The notes: a model not told the origin generated them from the letters alone. A stretch of 64,000 bases of DNA from Chitinophaga caseinilytica (GCF_038396765.1 NZ_CP150096.1:601501-665500), one strand, 5' to 3'. Shown: positions 6,656 through 16,540, numbered from the stretch's first letter. Made by a program: numbers and translations.

Positions 6656-9148
6656 TTGTATACAGCAGAGAGTATCAGTAAGATCCTGAAGGGAGAATTG
6701 TTGCAACAGACCGGGCATCCGGAGATCGAACACATTTTGCTGGACAGCCGGAAATTGCTTGTTGCCGAAACATCCTTGTTCATTCCCCTTGTGAGCGAAC
6801 GCCGCAATGCACATCAGTACATCGATGATCTGTACAAAAAAGGCGTCAGCAATTTCGTGGTCAGCGAGCCCATCGCCCAGGGCCTCTACCCGAAAGCGAA
6901 CATCATTTTAGTGAAAAACACCCTGCAGGCGCTCCACGCCCTCGTGGCATGGCACCGCCAGCAGTTCAACATTCCCGTGATCGGCATCACCGGCAGCAAC
7001 GGAAAAACCATCGTCAAGGAATGGCTGTACCAGCTGCTGGAAAAAGACAATAACATCGTCCGCAGCCCGAAAAGCTACAACTCGCAGATCGGCGTGCCCC
7101 TGTCTGTCTGGCAGATGAAACCCGAGAACGACCTCGCCATTTTCGAAGCCGGCATTTCACAGCCCGGCGAAATGGTGAACCTCGAAAAGATCATCCGCCC
7201 CACCATCGGTATTTTCACCAATATTGGCGAAGCCCATAACGAAGGCTTCCTCAACATCCGCCAGAAAGTGAACGAAAAGCTCGTGCTGTTCACCCGCAGC
7301 GATGTGCTGATCTATTGCAAGGATTACCTCGCGCTCAACGAATGCGTCAACAATTTCCATAACCTCGTGGGCAAACGCGAGATCGAAAACGCCCTGCAGC
7401 TCCTCACCTGGAGCCGCAAGACAGACGCCGATCTCCGGATCATTTCGGTCGACAAGAACGATAACCACACCCGCATCGATGCGCTGTACAAATCGGAGCC
7501 GGTCTTCATCCGCATTCCTTTTGTGGACGAGGGCTCCATCGAAAACGCCATCCATTGCTGGGCGCTCATGCTGTACCTGGGCAAGCCGCAGGAAACCATC
7601 CAGGAGCGGATGGACCACCTCGGCAACATCGCCATGCGGCTGGAAATGAAGCAGGGCATCAATAACTGCTCCATCATCAACGACAGCTACAACTCCGACC
7701 TCGGATCGCTCGCCATTGCCCTGGAATTCCTCCAGCAGCAGCGCCAGCATCCTACCAAAACGGTCATCCTGAGCGATATCCTGCAATCCGGGAAAAGCGA
7801 AGGCTCGCTGTACGAAGAAGTGGCCGGCATGCTGGAAAGCAAAGGCATCAGCAAGCTCATCGGCATCGGGAAGAATATCTCGCGCGAGAAGAAAAGCTTC
7901 GCGCGGGTGAAGAGCGAGTTTTACGCCAGCACCGAAGAATTCCTCCAGCAGGTGAACACCGCGGATTTCCAGAACGAGTCCATCCTCGTGAAAGGCGCCC
8001 GTGTATTCCAGTTCGAACGGATCGGCAAACTGCTGGAACAGAAAGCCCATCAAACCATCCTCGAGATCAATCTTACCGCGCTGGCGCACAACGTGAAAGC
8101 GTACCAGTCGATCCTCAAGCCCGGCACCCGGCTCATGGCCATGGTGAAAGCCTTCGCCTACGGGAGCGGCAGCTTCGAGATCGCCAACCTGCTGCAGTTC
8201 CACGGCATCGATTACCTCGCCGTGGCGTATGCCGACGAAGGCGTGGAGCTTCGCCGCGCCGGCATCACGCTGCCCATCATGGTGATGAACCCCGAGCCCA
8301 GCAGCTTCGACGCCATTTTACAGTGGAACCTGGAGCCCGAACTGTATTCCATGCATCTGCTGGAATTGTTCGAGGAATCCGTCCGCTATGCGAATAAATC
8401 CAATTACCCCGTGCACATCAAGCTGGACACGGGCATGCACCGCCTGGGCTTCGAGCAGCAAGACATCCCCGCGCTGGCGCTGCGGCTCAATGCCGAAGGG
8501 CTTTTCAGGGTACAGTCCATCTTCAGCCACTTCGCCGCCAGCGAAGACCCGAAGAAAGACGATTTCACCAACACGCAGTTCGACCGGTTCCAGAAAATGA
8601 GCCATTCGCTCCAGCAGCAGCTGGGGTACCCCGTCATCCGCCACATCGCCAACAGCGCGGCCATCCACCGCCTGCCGCAGATGCAGCTGGATATGGTAAG
8701 GCTCGGGATCGGGATGTACGGGGTAGACAGCGCCCATGATTTCCAGGACAAACTGCGAAACGTCAGCACCCTGAAATCCACCGTGGCGCAGGTGAAGCGC
8801 ATTCCCAAAGGTGACACCGTCGGTTACGGCGCCACCTGGCAGGCCAAAGCGCCCTCGCTCATCGCTACCGTGCGCATCGGGTACGCAGACGGATATATGC
8901 GCGCCCTGGGCAACGGGAACGGGAAAATGCTCATCCGCGGGAAACTGGCACCTGTGGCCGGCGTCATCGCGATGGACATGCTCATGCTCGACGTAACCGG
9001 CATCCCCGACGTAGCGGAGGGCGACGAAGTGATCGTGTTCGGAGAAGGCCTGCCCGTGGAAAACGTGGCGAAATGGGCCGGCACCATACCTTACGAGATC
9101 CTGACCGGAATTTCCCAACGCGTGAAACGGGTTTATTTCCAGGAATAG
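6656..9148 (+). CDS. Bifunctional MurF ligase / alanine racemase
   Basis: 830 residues joining two enzymes. Residues 1-455 form a Mur ligase with the P-loop GITGSNGKT (about 110-118). Residues 465-830 form a fold-III PLP alanine racemase with the PLP lysine in AMVKAFAYGSG (Lys498), the second catalytic base in RIGYADGYMRA (Tyr743) and AMDMLMLDVT. This fusion is widespread in Bacteroidota. It would couple D-alanine supply to peptidoglycan precursor synthesis. The start is TTG at 6656: the frame has a stop at 6641 and no ATG or GTG in between. Since a separate MurF ends at 232, the ligase half may be secondary. lspA follows after about 55 bases. Confidence 0.93.
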   Translation: MYTAESISKILKGELLQQTGHPEIEHILLDSRKLLVAETSLFIPLVSERRNAHQYIDDLYKKGVSNFVVSEPIAQGLYPKANIILVKNTLQALHALVAWHRQQFNIPVIGITGSNGKTIVKEWLYQLLEKDNNIVRSPKSYNSQIGVPLSVWQMKPENDLAIFEAGISQPGEMVNLEKIIRPTIGIFTNIGEAHNEGFLNIRQKVNEKLVLFTRSDVLIYCKDYLALNECVNNFHNLVGKREIENALQLLTWSRKTDADLRIISVDKNDNHTRIDALYKSEPVFIRIPFVDEGSIENAIHCWALMLYLGKPQETIQERMDHLGNIAMRLEMKQGINNCSIINDSYNSDLGSLAIALEFLQQQRQHPTKTVILSDILQSGKSEGSLYEEVAGMLESKGISKLIGIGKNISREKKSFARVKSEFYASTEEFLQQVNTADFQNESILVKGARVFQFERIGKLLEQKAHQTILEINLTALAHNVKAYQSILKPGTRLMAMVKAFAYGSGSFEIANLLQFHGIDYLAVAYADEGVELRRAGITLPIMVMNPEPSSFDAILQWNLEPELYSMHLLELFEESVRYANKSNYPVHIKLDTGMHRLGFEQQDIPALALRLNAEGLFRVQSIFSHFAASEDPKKDDFTNTQFDRFQKMSHSLQQQLGYPVIRHIANSAAIHRLPQMQLDMVRLGIGMYGVDSAHDFQDKLRNVSTLKSTVAQVKRIPKGDTVGYGATWQAKAPSLIATVRIGYADGYMRALGNGNGKMLIRGKLAPVAGVIAMDMLMLDVTGIPDVAEGDEVIVFGEGLPVENVAKWAGTIPYEILTGISQRVKRVYFQE

Positions 9149-9203
9149 CAGTGGAGGGGGGCAACTTTGAAATAATACATTATTTTTGGAAAAATTTGAA
9201 GTT

Positions 9204-9866
9204 TTGAAGTATCGTCACATTGTATGGATCGTGATCGGGATCCTTTTCATAGACCAGGTTTTGAAGTTTTGGATCAAGACGAATATGGCGCTGAACGAGA
9301 GTTTCCCCATTTTCGGGAGCTGGTTTCAGATTCATTTCATTGAAAATGAAGGGATGGCATATGGCCTGAAGTTCGGCGGCGAATTCGGAAAGATCGCCCT
9401 CACCATGTTCCGCCTCATCGCCGTGATCGTGGGCTTCTTTTATATGAAGCGGCTCGTGCGCGAAAAATACCACAGCGGCCTGCTCGTTTGCGGTGCGCTG
9501 ATCCTGGCGGGCGCTGCGGGCAACCTGATCGACAGTATGTTTTACGGACTCATCTTTTCCGACAGCACGGATCTGACGGTAGCACAATTCCTTCCCGAAG
9601 GCGGCGGCTACGGTACTTTCCTGCACGGGAACGTAGTGGATATGCTTTATTTCCCCCTGTTCAGCGGTAATTTCCCGGAGTGGATGCCGTTCTGGGGCGG
9701 CGAACATTTCATTTTCTTCCGTCCGATCTTCAACATCGCCGATGCCGCTATTTCGGTGGGCGTGATCGCGATCCTCATCTTCCAGAAGCGATTCCTCCAC
9801 AAGCCGGGCGACGAGAATCAGAAGCCCGTCGGAACGCAACCCGCGCTGGACGATACCGTAGCATAA
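9204..9866 (+). CDS. lspA: Lipoprotein signal peptidase (prolipoprotein signal peptidase, LspA)
   Basis: About 220 residues with four membrane helices. This aspartyl protease removes the signal peptide of lipoproteins after lipidation. The catalytic aspartates sit in AGAAGNLIDSMFYG and FRPIFNIADAAISVG, both intact. The insertion between helices, rich in Gly and Phe (about residues 115-175), is typical of Bacteroidota LspA. No ATG is available near the start. TTG at 9204 gives MKYRHIVWIVIGILFIDQ, which matches relatives. TTG at 9186 would add six residues but overlaps a TATTTTTG box. Confidence 0.9.
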   Translation: MKYRHIVWIVIGILFIDQVLKFWIKTNMALNESFPIFGSWFQIHFIENEGMAYGLKFGGEFGKIALTMFRLIAVIVGFFYMKRLVREKYHSGLLVCGALILAGAAGNLIDSMFYGLIFSDSTDLTVAQFLPEGGGYGTFLHGNVVDMLYFPLFSGNFPEWMPFWGGEHFIFFRPIFNIADAAISVGVIAILIFQKRFLHKPGDENQKPVGTQPALDDTVA

Positions 9867-9888
9867 ATTATCCGAGTATTATATATTT

Positions 9889-9922
9889 CAAAGGCCGCTC
9901 CTCCGGGATGCGGCCTTTTTTT
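9889..9922 (+). terminator. Terminator after lspA
   Basis: AAAGGCCGC / GCGGCCTTT stem with a TCCTCCGGGAT loop followed by T residues. The remaining gap to 10074 holds no gene I can support. Confidence 0.85.
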
Positions 9923-10073
9923 GTTACCGTTTTTGGGGAAAATCACTCCTTGACGGGTGCGGTTTAGGCGCAGCGGCGGTAAGCCGGGGACCTACCGGCT
10001 GCGGGGCGGACGCGGCGAGCCCATCCTGAAACCCTTTCCCATGGCCGATTTAAAAAATTCCTTCCCTCCTTTC

Positions 10074-10104
10074 TTGCAAATTTCCAATTTCCCATCTACA
10101 TTTG
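10074..10104 (+). promoter_or_regulatory. Promoter of the TonB receptor gene
   Basis: TTG (10074-10076), 20 bases, then TACATTTG (10097-10104): a full match to the Bacteroidota sigma-A consensus. An operator-like motif begins at the last base of the -7 box. Confidence 0.75.
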
Positions 10105-10122
10105 TCTACAATTCCTATAGAC
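10104..10122 (+). promoter_or_regulatory. Operator-like motif GTCTA-N9-TAGAC, copy 1
   Basis: GTCTACAATTCCTATAGAC has five-base inverted arms and covers the expected transcription start, 28 bases before the ATG at 10151. The same motif with two changes occurs at 13175-13193 at the equivalent place. The position suggests a repressor that blocks initiation. Confidence 0.65.
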
Positions 10123-10150
10123 TAATAGTATTTATCAAGCCAAAAACTAT

Positions 10151-13015
10151 ATGAAAACAGTTTACAATCGCCTCCGACTCTTGCTCGCCTTGCCCCTGCT
10201 GCTGGTTGCGCTTTTTGCCAGCGGCCAGGAAAGCAACATCGTGCAGATATCAGGTAAGGTAAAAGACCAGACCACCGGCGAGGCCATTCCCGGCGTCAGC
10301 ATACAGGTAAAAGGCACCATCGCCGGCACCACTACTGACAATAGCGGGAACTTCGTCCTGAAATCCCGCCTCAAATTCCCCTTTACGCTCGTGTTCTCCA
10401 GCCTCGGCTTCCAATCGCAGGAATTCGAAGTAACCGGCACCGGTTCCCGGCTCGACATCGGGCTGGCCACCCAAACCCTCCTGGGCAAGGAGGTAGTGGT
10501 AACCGCATCGCGCGTGGAGGAAGAAGCCCTCAAATCGCCCGTGGCCATCGAAAAACTCGATATCCGCGCCATCAAGGAATCGCCCGCGCCCAGCTTCTAC
10601 GATGCCCTCGAAAACGTGAAAGGCGTGCAGATGACCACATCCAGCCTCACGTTTAAAGTCCCCAACACCCGGGGCTTCAACATCCCCAATAACTTCCGCT
10701 TCATGCAGCTGGTGGATGGTGTAGACATGCAGGCCGCCACCCTCGGCGTGCCCCTCGGCAACGCCATCGGCCCCACCGAGCTCGACATCCAGAGCGTGGA
10801 AATCACACCCGGCGCGGCTTCCGCACTGTACGGCATGAACGCCATCAACGGTATGGCCAACCTTCAGACGAAAAGCCCCTTCCTATATAAAGGCCTCAGC
10901 GTTTACCAGAAAATCGGCGTGAACCACGTAGACGGGATCGATTATGACCCCAGCGTGCTCACGGAAACCGCTATCCGCTACGCCCACGCCTGGAAAGATA
11001 AAGTCGCGTTCAAGGTGAACGTCAGCTACCTCCGCGGCACAGACTGGCGCGCCAGCACCGCCAAAGACCAGAACGCCGCCGCCAACAGCCGCTTCCCCGC
11101 GCTCAACGGCGCCGCCAACAACCCCGCGTACGACGCCTGGAACAAATATGGCGACGAAAATAACAACAACGTTTCCGTAGGCGTGACGCTGAACGGCAAG
11201 AACGAAACCTTCAACGTTCGTCGCACGGGTTATTGGGAAAAAGACCTCGTAAACCCCACGGTCGAAAATATCAAAGCCGACCTGGGCCTGTACTGGCGCA
11301 TCACGCCGAAGGCGGAACTGAGCTATACTTACCGTTTCGGTGAAATGGATGGCCTCTTCCAGCGCGGGAACAAGATCCAGCTGGACGGTGTGAAAGTGCA
11401 GAACCATAAACTGGAACTGCGCGGCGCGGATTATTTCGTTCGCGGATATGTAATGCTGGAAAATACCGGCAACTCCTACAACCTCAAACCCCTGACCGAC
11501 AACCTCGACCTCACCAATAAAAGCAACAACGCCTGGAGAGACGCCTTCAAAGCCAAACTCCAGTCGGAAATCAACGCCGGCACCGAGCTCGCCGAAGCCA
11601 TGCGCCGCGCGCGCTCAACCGCCGACCAGGGCCGCGTTCAGCCCGGAACACCCGAGTTCGACGCCCTGAAACAAACCATCATCGGCATCAACAACTGGGA
11701 CCACGCCGCCGCGGTTGCCGGAGCGCCCGCCACCGGCGGCGCCTGGCTCGATCAGCATAGCCGCGTGTATCACGTGGATGCCCAGTGGGACCTTAGCCGC
11801 CACGTAAAACTCTTCAACCTGCTGGTGGGAACAGACGGCCGGCTATACGAAGTGATCCCCGACGGCAATAACTTCGTCGACTTCACCAAACCCGTGAAAG
11901 AAAGGACCACACCGGGCGGGAAGAACGTCCACTACAAGAAATTCGGCGGCTTCGCGCAGGTGAGCAAAACTTTCTTCGAAGACAAACTGAAGCTGGTAGG
12001 CTCCATCCGCGTAGATTACAACCCCGAGTTCGATCCCAAGATCAACCCGCGCCTGGCGGCCGTTTACACCCTTGCGCAGAAACATAACTTCCGCGCCAGC
12101 TGGCAGAACGGCTTCCGCTTCCCCGCGCTGTTCGAAGCACTTTCGTTCGTAAACAACGGCAACGTGCGCCGTGTGGGCGGCCTTTCCTATATCAACGATG
12201 GATTGGGCTACCTGGAGAATTCCTACACCCTCGCCTCCGTAAACAACTTCAACAACGCCGTGAACAAAGACGTGGCTGACGGGCTTTCCGCCAACGACGC
12301 CGCCCTGAAAAACAAGGCACTGCTGGATATCACCGCGCTCAGCCCTACCCGTCCCGAGCGTATCAACTCCTTCGAAGTAGGGTACCGCAGCGTGCTGCTG
12401 GGCAATAAATTCGTGGTAGACGCGGATGCGTATTACAACCGGTACGACGGCTTCCTCGGCCAGGTGGAAGTAGCGGTGCCGGCAACGGATAAAGTGGGGA
12501 CAGACGCTTCCGTGCTGGACATGCTCGCCGCCAACCGCAGCAAGCAAACCCGCTACCGGGTGTATACCAACGCCAAGAATACCTACGACAACTACGGCGC
12601 ATCGCTGGGTCTGACGTACAATTTCTACAAGAAATGGACCGTTGCCGGTAACCTGAATTACAACGACATCGTCGACAACAAGGAAAAAGACGTGTTCGCT
12701 ACCGGGTTCAACACGCCCGATTGGGTGAGCAACATCAGCTTCGGCAACCGCGAGCTGCTGAAGAATTTCGGGTTCAACGTGGTGTGGCGCTGGCAGAACA
12801 CGTTCTATTGGGAAAGCCCGCTGGCCAATGGAGATGTGCCGGCATTCAGCACGGTAGACGCCCAGGTGAACTATCGCATTCCCAAGGCGAAAACCACCAT
12901 CAAAGTGGGCGGTTCCAACCTGTTCAACCACCGCTATATCCAATACGCGGCGGGCCCGACCATCGGTGCTTTATACTACGCATCCTTCACCATCGAAGGC
13001 CTGCTGACCAAATAA
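10151..13015 (+). CDS. TonB-dependent outer-membrane receptor
   Basis: 954 residues. It has a signal peptide (residues 1-26), a carboxypeptidase-regulatory-like beta domain (about 30-115; VSGKVKDQTTGEAIPGVSIQVKG-like), a plug domain (about 120-235; EVVVTASRVEE, NTRGFNIPNN, SVEITPGAASALYG) and a C-terminal 22-strand barrel ending in an aromatic strand (ASFTIEGLLTK). It imports a ligand across the outer membrane using TonB energy. No SusD partner follows, so it is not a classical glycan locus. The promoter motif shared with the permease at 13211 points to joint control. I infer a sulfur-source link from that permease family only; the ligand is unknown. Confidence 0.9.
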   Translation: MKTVYNRLRLLLALPLLLVALFASGQESNIVQISGKVKDQTTGEAIPGVSIQVKGTIAGTTTDNSGNFVLKSRLKFPFTLVFSSLGFQSQEFEVTGTGSRLDIGLATQTLLGKEVVVTASRVEEEALKSPVAIEKLDIRAIKESPAPSFYDALENVKGVQMTTSSLTFKVPNTRGFNIPNNFRFMQLVDGVDMQAATLGVPLGNAIGPTELDIQSVEITPGAASALYGMNAINGMANLQTKSPFLYKGLSVYQKIGVNHVDGIDYDPSVLTETAIRYAHAWKDKVAFKVNVSYLRGTDWRASTAKDQNAAANSRFPALNGAANNPAYDAWNKYGDENNNNVSVGVTLNGKNETFNVRRTGYWEKDLVNPTVENIKADLGLYWRITPKAELSYTYRFGEMDGLFQRGNKIQLDGVKVQNHKLELRGADYFVRGYVMLENTGNSYNLKPLTDNLDLTNKSNNAWRDAFKAKLQSEINAGTELAEAMRRARSTADQGRVQPGTPEFDALKQTIIGINNWDHAAAVAGAPATGGAWLDQHSRVYHVDAQWDLSRHVKLFNLLVGTDGRLYEVIPDGNNFVDFTKPVKERTTPGGKNVHYKKFGGFAQVSKTFFEDKLKLVGSIRVDYNPEFDPKINPRLAAVYTLAQKHNFRASWQNGFRFPALFEALSFVNNGNVRRVGGLSYINDGLGYLENSYTLASVNNFNNAVNKDVADGLSANDAALKNKALLDITALSPTRPERINSFEVGYRSVLLGNKFVVDADAYYNRYDGFLGQVEVAVPATDKVGTDASVLDMLAANRSKQTRYRVYTNAKNTYDNYGASLGLTYNFYKKWTVAGNLNYNDIVDNKEKDVFATGFNTPDWVSNISFGNRELLKNFGFNVVWRWQNTFYWESPLANGDVPAFSTVDAQVNYRIPKAKTTIKVGGSNLFNHRYIQYAAGPTIGALYYASFTIEGLLTK

Positions 13016-13092
13016 CTGAAGGCGCGCCGCAGCCTGCTGCGGCCGCTTTACCATACTATTGGAAACCCTGTTACACAAAAACCAACCTGTCC

Positions 13093-13123
13093 GGCGGAGG
13101 CCTCAGCGGCCTCCGCCTTTTTT
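13093..13123 (+). terminator. Terminator after the TonB receptor
   Basis: A perfect ten-base-pair stem GGCGGAGGCC / GGCCTCCGCC with a TCAGC loop is followed by a T run. Confidence 0.95.
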
Positions 13124-13143
13124 AGAATTAAGGACAGAAATAT

Positions 13144-13174
13144 TTGGATAAACCGTGGATTACTTCTATTTTTA
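13144..13174 (+). promoter_or_regulatory. Promoter of the TauE/SafE-type permease gene
   Basis: TTG (13144-13146), 20 bases, then TATTTTTA (13167-13174), seven of eight to consensus. The layout is the same as the promoter at 10074. Confidence 0.65.
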
Positions 13175-13193
13175 GTCCACAATTCCTGTAGAC
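13175..13193 (+). promoter_or_regulatory. Operator-like motif, copy 2
   Basis: GTCCACAATTCCTGTAGAC matches the motif at 10104 at 17 of 19 positions and follows the -7 box directly. It ends 17 bases before the ATG at 13211. Confidence 0.65.
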
Positions 13194-13210
13194 TTAATTA
13201 ATAATTAGTC

Positions 13211-14182
13211 ATGTCGCATAATGAGGTGATCGATAAGGCGGAACAGCGTGTAGCTACCGATGCCACCCAGAAAGTGCTCATAGACCTCGTGAACGAGGAC
13301 AATAAAAAGAGTTACTGGATATGGGTGACGATCGGGCTGTCTATCCTGGCGGTGGCGGCCGGCCTGTGGTTCACGTATCACTATGCCATTTCGCTTGATG
13401 CGCAGACGCGGATTTCGCAGACCGTACAGGATATTTTCACCAGCAAGCTCCTGTTTTTCATGGGCGTGGGGCTGATGGCGCAGATGATCGACGGGGCATT
13501 GGGCATGGCGTACGGCGCCACGTCTTCTTCTCTCCTGCTGGGTTTGGGCGTGTCTCCGGCCATGACGAGTACCAGCGTGCATGTGGCCGAAGTGTTCACG
13601 ACGGGCGCCAGCGGCATCGCGCATTTCAAGCTGGGCAACGTCAACAAGAAATTATTCCTGCATCTCCTCATCCCGGGCATGATCGGCGCTATCGCAGGCG
13701 CATGGCTGCTTTCGGACGTAATCGACGGCGATGTCATCAAACCTTTCATGAGCGCATACCTCATGATCCTCGGCGTGCTGATCCTCCGCAAGGCACTGCA
13801 GAAACGCAAGCCCAAGAGCAAGACCAAGCGCCTCGGTCCGCTGGCGTTTTTCGGCGGTTTCATGGATTCCATCGGCGGAGGGGGCTGGGGCCCGATCGTA
13901 ACCTCCACCCTGCTCGCGAAAGGCCGTACGGTGAATTACACCATCGGTTCAGTGAATGCGGCGGAATTCTTCATCGCCGCGTCCAGCGCGGGAACACTGC
14001 TTTTCTTTAACGGGGTAGACAGCTGGCAGGTGATCATCGGGCTCATCCTGGGCGGTGTGATCGCATCTCCCTTTGCTGCCATCCTCGTCAAAAAAATGAA
14101 GCGCAAGCCGCTCATGATCATGGTAGCCATACTGGTGATCGCGATGAGTTTGCGCACGATCATCCTCACCATCATGAAATAG
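13211..14182 (+). CDS. TauE/SafE (TSUP) family membrane permease
   Basis: 323 residues. A cytoplasmic N-terminus (residues 1-35) and a first helix are followed by a pair of TSUP half-repeats with MAQMIDGALGMAYGATSSSLLL (about residue 92) and FGGFMDSIGGGGWGPIVTSTLL (about 215). TSUP proteins move organosulfur or inorganic sulfur anions such as sulfite, taurine or thiosulfate; in Bacteroidota this subtype often lies near sulfate-assimilation genes, but none is present here. Its promoter shares an operator motif with the upstream TonB receptor, suggesting an outer/inner membrane pair under one regulator. Direction of transport and substrate are not determined. Confidence 0.88.
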   Translation: MSHNEVIDKAEQRVATDATQKVLIDLVNEDNKKSYWIWVTIGLSILAVAAGLWFTYHYAISLDAQTRISQTVQDIFTSKLLFFMGVGLMAQMIDGALGMAYGATSSSLLLGLGVSPAMTSTSVHVAEVFTTGASGIAHFKLGNVNKKLFLHLLIPGMIGAIAGAWLLSDVIDGDVIKPFMSAYLMILGVLILRKALQKRKPKSKTKRLGPLAFFGGFMDSIGGGGWGPIVTSTLLAKGRTVNYTIGSVNAAEFFIAASSAGTLLFFNGVDSWQVIIGLILGGVIASPFAAILVKKMKRKPLMIMVAILVIAMSLRTIILTIMK

Positions 14183-14201
14183 CCTGATTCTTTACGAACA
14201 T

Positions 14202-14240
14202 AAAAAAAGGTTGTCCGCATCTGCAGACAACCTTTTTCTT
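14202..14240. terminator. Bidirectional terminator between the permease and fumC
   Basis: AAAAAGGTTGTC / GACAACCTTTTT stem around CGCATCTGCA. Both sides carry A/T runs, so it can serve both convergent genes. Confidence 0.9.
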
Positions 14241-14257
14241 TTATCGTTCGGTTTCGC

Positions 14258-15658
14258 TTATCCGAGTTTGCCGACCATATTGGCGGGGATCACCCAGGCG
14301 TCGAATTCTTCGGGCGTTACGTAACCCAGTTTCACGGCCATTTCCTTCAGTGTGGTGCCTTCCTTGTGCGCTTTCTGCGCGATCTCGGCGGCTTTGTAGT
14401 AACCGATCTTCGTGTTGAGGGCGGTTACGAGCATGAGGGAATTGTCTACGTGCTTTTTGATGTTTTCCTCGATGGGCGCCAGGCCTTCCGCGCACTTGTC
14501 GTTGAAGCTTACGCAGCCGTCGCCCAGCAGGCGTGCAGAGTGGAGGAAGTTATAGATCATCATGGGTTTGAAGACGTTCAGTTCGAAGTGGCCGGTGGCG
14601 CCGCCGATGTTGATGGCCACGTCGTTCCCGAGCACCTGTGCGGCGATCATGGTGAGGGCTTCGCACTGGGTGGGGTTCACTTTACCGGGCATGATGGAAG
14701 ATCCGGGCTCGTTGTCGGGGATGAAAAGCTCGCCGATGCCGGAGCGGGGGCCGGAGCTGAGCATACGGATGTCGTTGGCGATTTTCATCAGGCTAACGGC
14801 TACCGTTTTCAGCGCGCCGTGCGCTTCCACGATGGCGTCGTGCGCAGCGAGGGATTCGAATTTATTTTCTGCGGTCACGAAAGGCAGGCCGGTGAGTGCG
14901 GCGATGTGTTTCGCTACGTTCACGTCGTACCCGTCGGGCGTGTTGATGCCGGTACCAACGGCGGTGCCGCCGAGCGCCAGTTCAGACAAGTGGGGCAGCG
15001 TGTTGTTGATGGCGCGCAGGCCATGGTCCAGCTGGGAAACGTATCCGCTGATTTCCTGGCCCAGCGTGAGCGGCGTGGCGTCCATGAAATGGGTGCGGCC
15101 GATCTTCACGATGTGCATGTATGCCTTCGCTTTGGCGGCGAGGGTGTTGCGGAGTTTGGTGATGCCGGGGATGGTTACTTCCACGAGCATTTTATACGCC
15201 GCGATGTGCATGGCGGTGGGGAAGGTATCGTTGGAGGATTGTGATTTGTTCACATCGTCGTTCGGATGCAATACCTTGTCTTTATCGGTGAGCTGGCCGC
15301 CGTTGATGACGTGTGCGCGGTAAGCTACCACTTCGTTCACGTTCATGTTGGATTGGGTGCCGGAGCCGGTTTGCCAAACCACGAGGGGGAATTCGTTATC
15401 GAGTTTGCCTTCGAGGATCTCGTCGCACACTTTACCGATGAGCTCGGCCTTTTCGGCGGGCAGTACGCCGGCGTCGCGGTTGGTGAGGGCGGCGGCTTTT
15501 TTCAGGTAAGCGAAGGCTTTGATGATTTCCTTCGGCATTTTGTTAATGTCCTGGGCTATCCTGAAGTTGTCGATGGAACGTTGGGTTTGTGCCCCAAAAT
15601 ATGCGTTGGCAGGCACTTTCACCTCGCCCATCGTGTCTTTCTCTATCCTGAAATCCAT
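14258..15658 (-). CDS. fumC: Class II fumarate hydratase
   Basis: 466 residues, standard for FumC. It catalyses the reversible hydration of fumarate to L-malate in the TCA cycle. Visible signatures are [14 protein letters not shown] (about residue 97), [28 protein letters not shown] and the family signature [15 protein letters not shown] (about residue 316). The ATG at 15658 gives [20 protein letters not shown], the usual N-terminus. It is monocistronic, and fumarase class II needs no iron-sulfur cluster. The sequence is intact and the call secure. Confidence 0.97.
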   Translation of the reverse strand: MDFRIEKDTMGEVKVPANAYFGAQTQRSIDNFRIAQDINKMPKEIIKAFAYLKKAAALTNRDAGVLPAEKAELIGKVCDEILEGKLDNEFPLVVWQTGSGTQSNMNVNEVVAYRAHVINGGQLTDKDKVLHPNDDVNKSQSSNDTFPTAMHIAAYKMLVEVTIPGITKLRNTLAAKAKAYMHIVKIGRTHFMDATPLTLGQEISGYVSQLDHGLRAINNTLPHLSELALGGTAVGTGINTPDGYDVNVAKHIAALTGLPFVTAENKFESLAAHDAIVEAHGALKTVAVSLMKIANDIRMLSSGPRSGIGELFIPDNEPGSSIMPGKVNPTQCEALTMIAAQVLGNDVAINIGGATGHFELNVFKPMMIYNFLHSARLLGDGCVSFNDKCAEGLAPIEENIKKHVDNSLMLVTALNTKIGYYKAAEIAQKAHKEGTTLKEMAVKLGYVTPEEFDAWVIPANMVGKLG

Positions 15659-15700
15659 AATACTTGAAATTTTGGACCGTAAAGTTACAGAACCTGCGGT

Positions 15701-16477
15701 TTATTCTCCTTTGAAATTGGGTTTACGTTTCTGGATGAAGGCGGAAGCGCCTTCGGTGAGGTCTTTGGTGGCGAAGCAGGCCCCGAATTCGGTGATTTCC
15801 GTCTCGAACCCGTTTTCATCGTATTTGAAGTAGGTATTGACGCATTTGATGACGCGCGCCACGGCCAGGGGCGCTTTTTCGCGGATTTTGGCCAGCTGTT
15901 CGCGGGTTTTGGGCAGCAGTTCTTCCGGGGAGGTGACGTGGTTCACGAGCCCCCATTTCAAGGCTTCATCCGCCGAAATCATGTCTCCCGTGAGCATAAG
16001 CTCCAGGGCTTTCCCTTTCCCGATGAGGCGCGTCAGCCGCTGGGTCCCGCCATACCCGGGAATGATCCCCAGGTTCACTTCGGGCTGCCCGAACTTCGCA
16101 TTGGCGCTCGCCAGCCGGAAATGACAGGCCATGGCCAGCTCGCAACCGCCGCCCAGCGCAAAACCGTTCACCGCCGCCACAATGGGCTTTTGGCAATCCT
16201 CGATCCGCTGGAAAATGGTATGCCCCTTCTTCGCCAGCTCCATCCCCTGCTCGGGCGACAATTCCAGGAACTCGGAAATATCCGCCCCGGCGATAAACGC
16301 CTTGGGCCCGCTGCCGGTGATTATGGCCGCATACACGTCTTTGTTCTTGTATACTTCGTCCACCGCCAGCGCCAGGTCGTGCATCACCTCGCGGTTCAGG
16401 GCGTTGAGCTTGTCCGGCCGGTTGATCGTGATCTCCAAAATGCCGTCATTGATTTGCGTGCTAAGGGTTTTGTACAT
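15701..16477 (-). CDS. Enoyl-CoA hydratase/isomerase (crotonase) family protein
   Basis: 258 residues of the crotonase fold. The oxyanion-hole motif AFIAGADISEF (residues 60-70), GFALGGGCELAMACH (about 104) and the second glutamate in GQPEVNLGIIPGYGGTQRL (about 130) are all present, as in true hydratases. Likely reaction: hydration of trans-2-enoyl-CoA in fatty-acid or amino-acid breakdown. Specificity (crotonyl-, methacrylyl- or longer-chain CoA) cannot be assigned from sequence. It stands alone upstream of fumC on the same strand, with 42 bases between. Confidence 0.9.
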   Translation of the reverse strand: MYKTLSTQINDGILEITINRPDKLNALNREVMHDLALAVDEVYKNKDVYAAIITGSGPKAFIAGADISEFLELSPEQGMELAKKGHTIFQRIEDCQKPIVAAVNGFALGGGCELAMACHFRLASANAKFGQPEVNLGIIPGYGGTQRLTRLIGKGKALELMLTGDMISADEALKWGLVNHVTSPEELLPKTREQLAKIREKAPLAVARVIKCVNTYFKYDENGFETEITEFGACFATKDLTEGASAFIQKRKPNFKGE

Positions 16478-16540
16478 ATGGCAAGATGTTTTGTTTCGGT
16501 ATGATCCGGCTAATTTAAGCCTAATGAAGGGATACGGGAA

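Noticed and set aside
9957..10154. 65-codon ORF before the TonB receptor
   Set aside because: It overlaps the promoter and operator of the receptor and reads as non-coding sequence.
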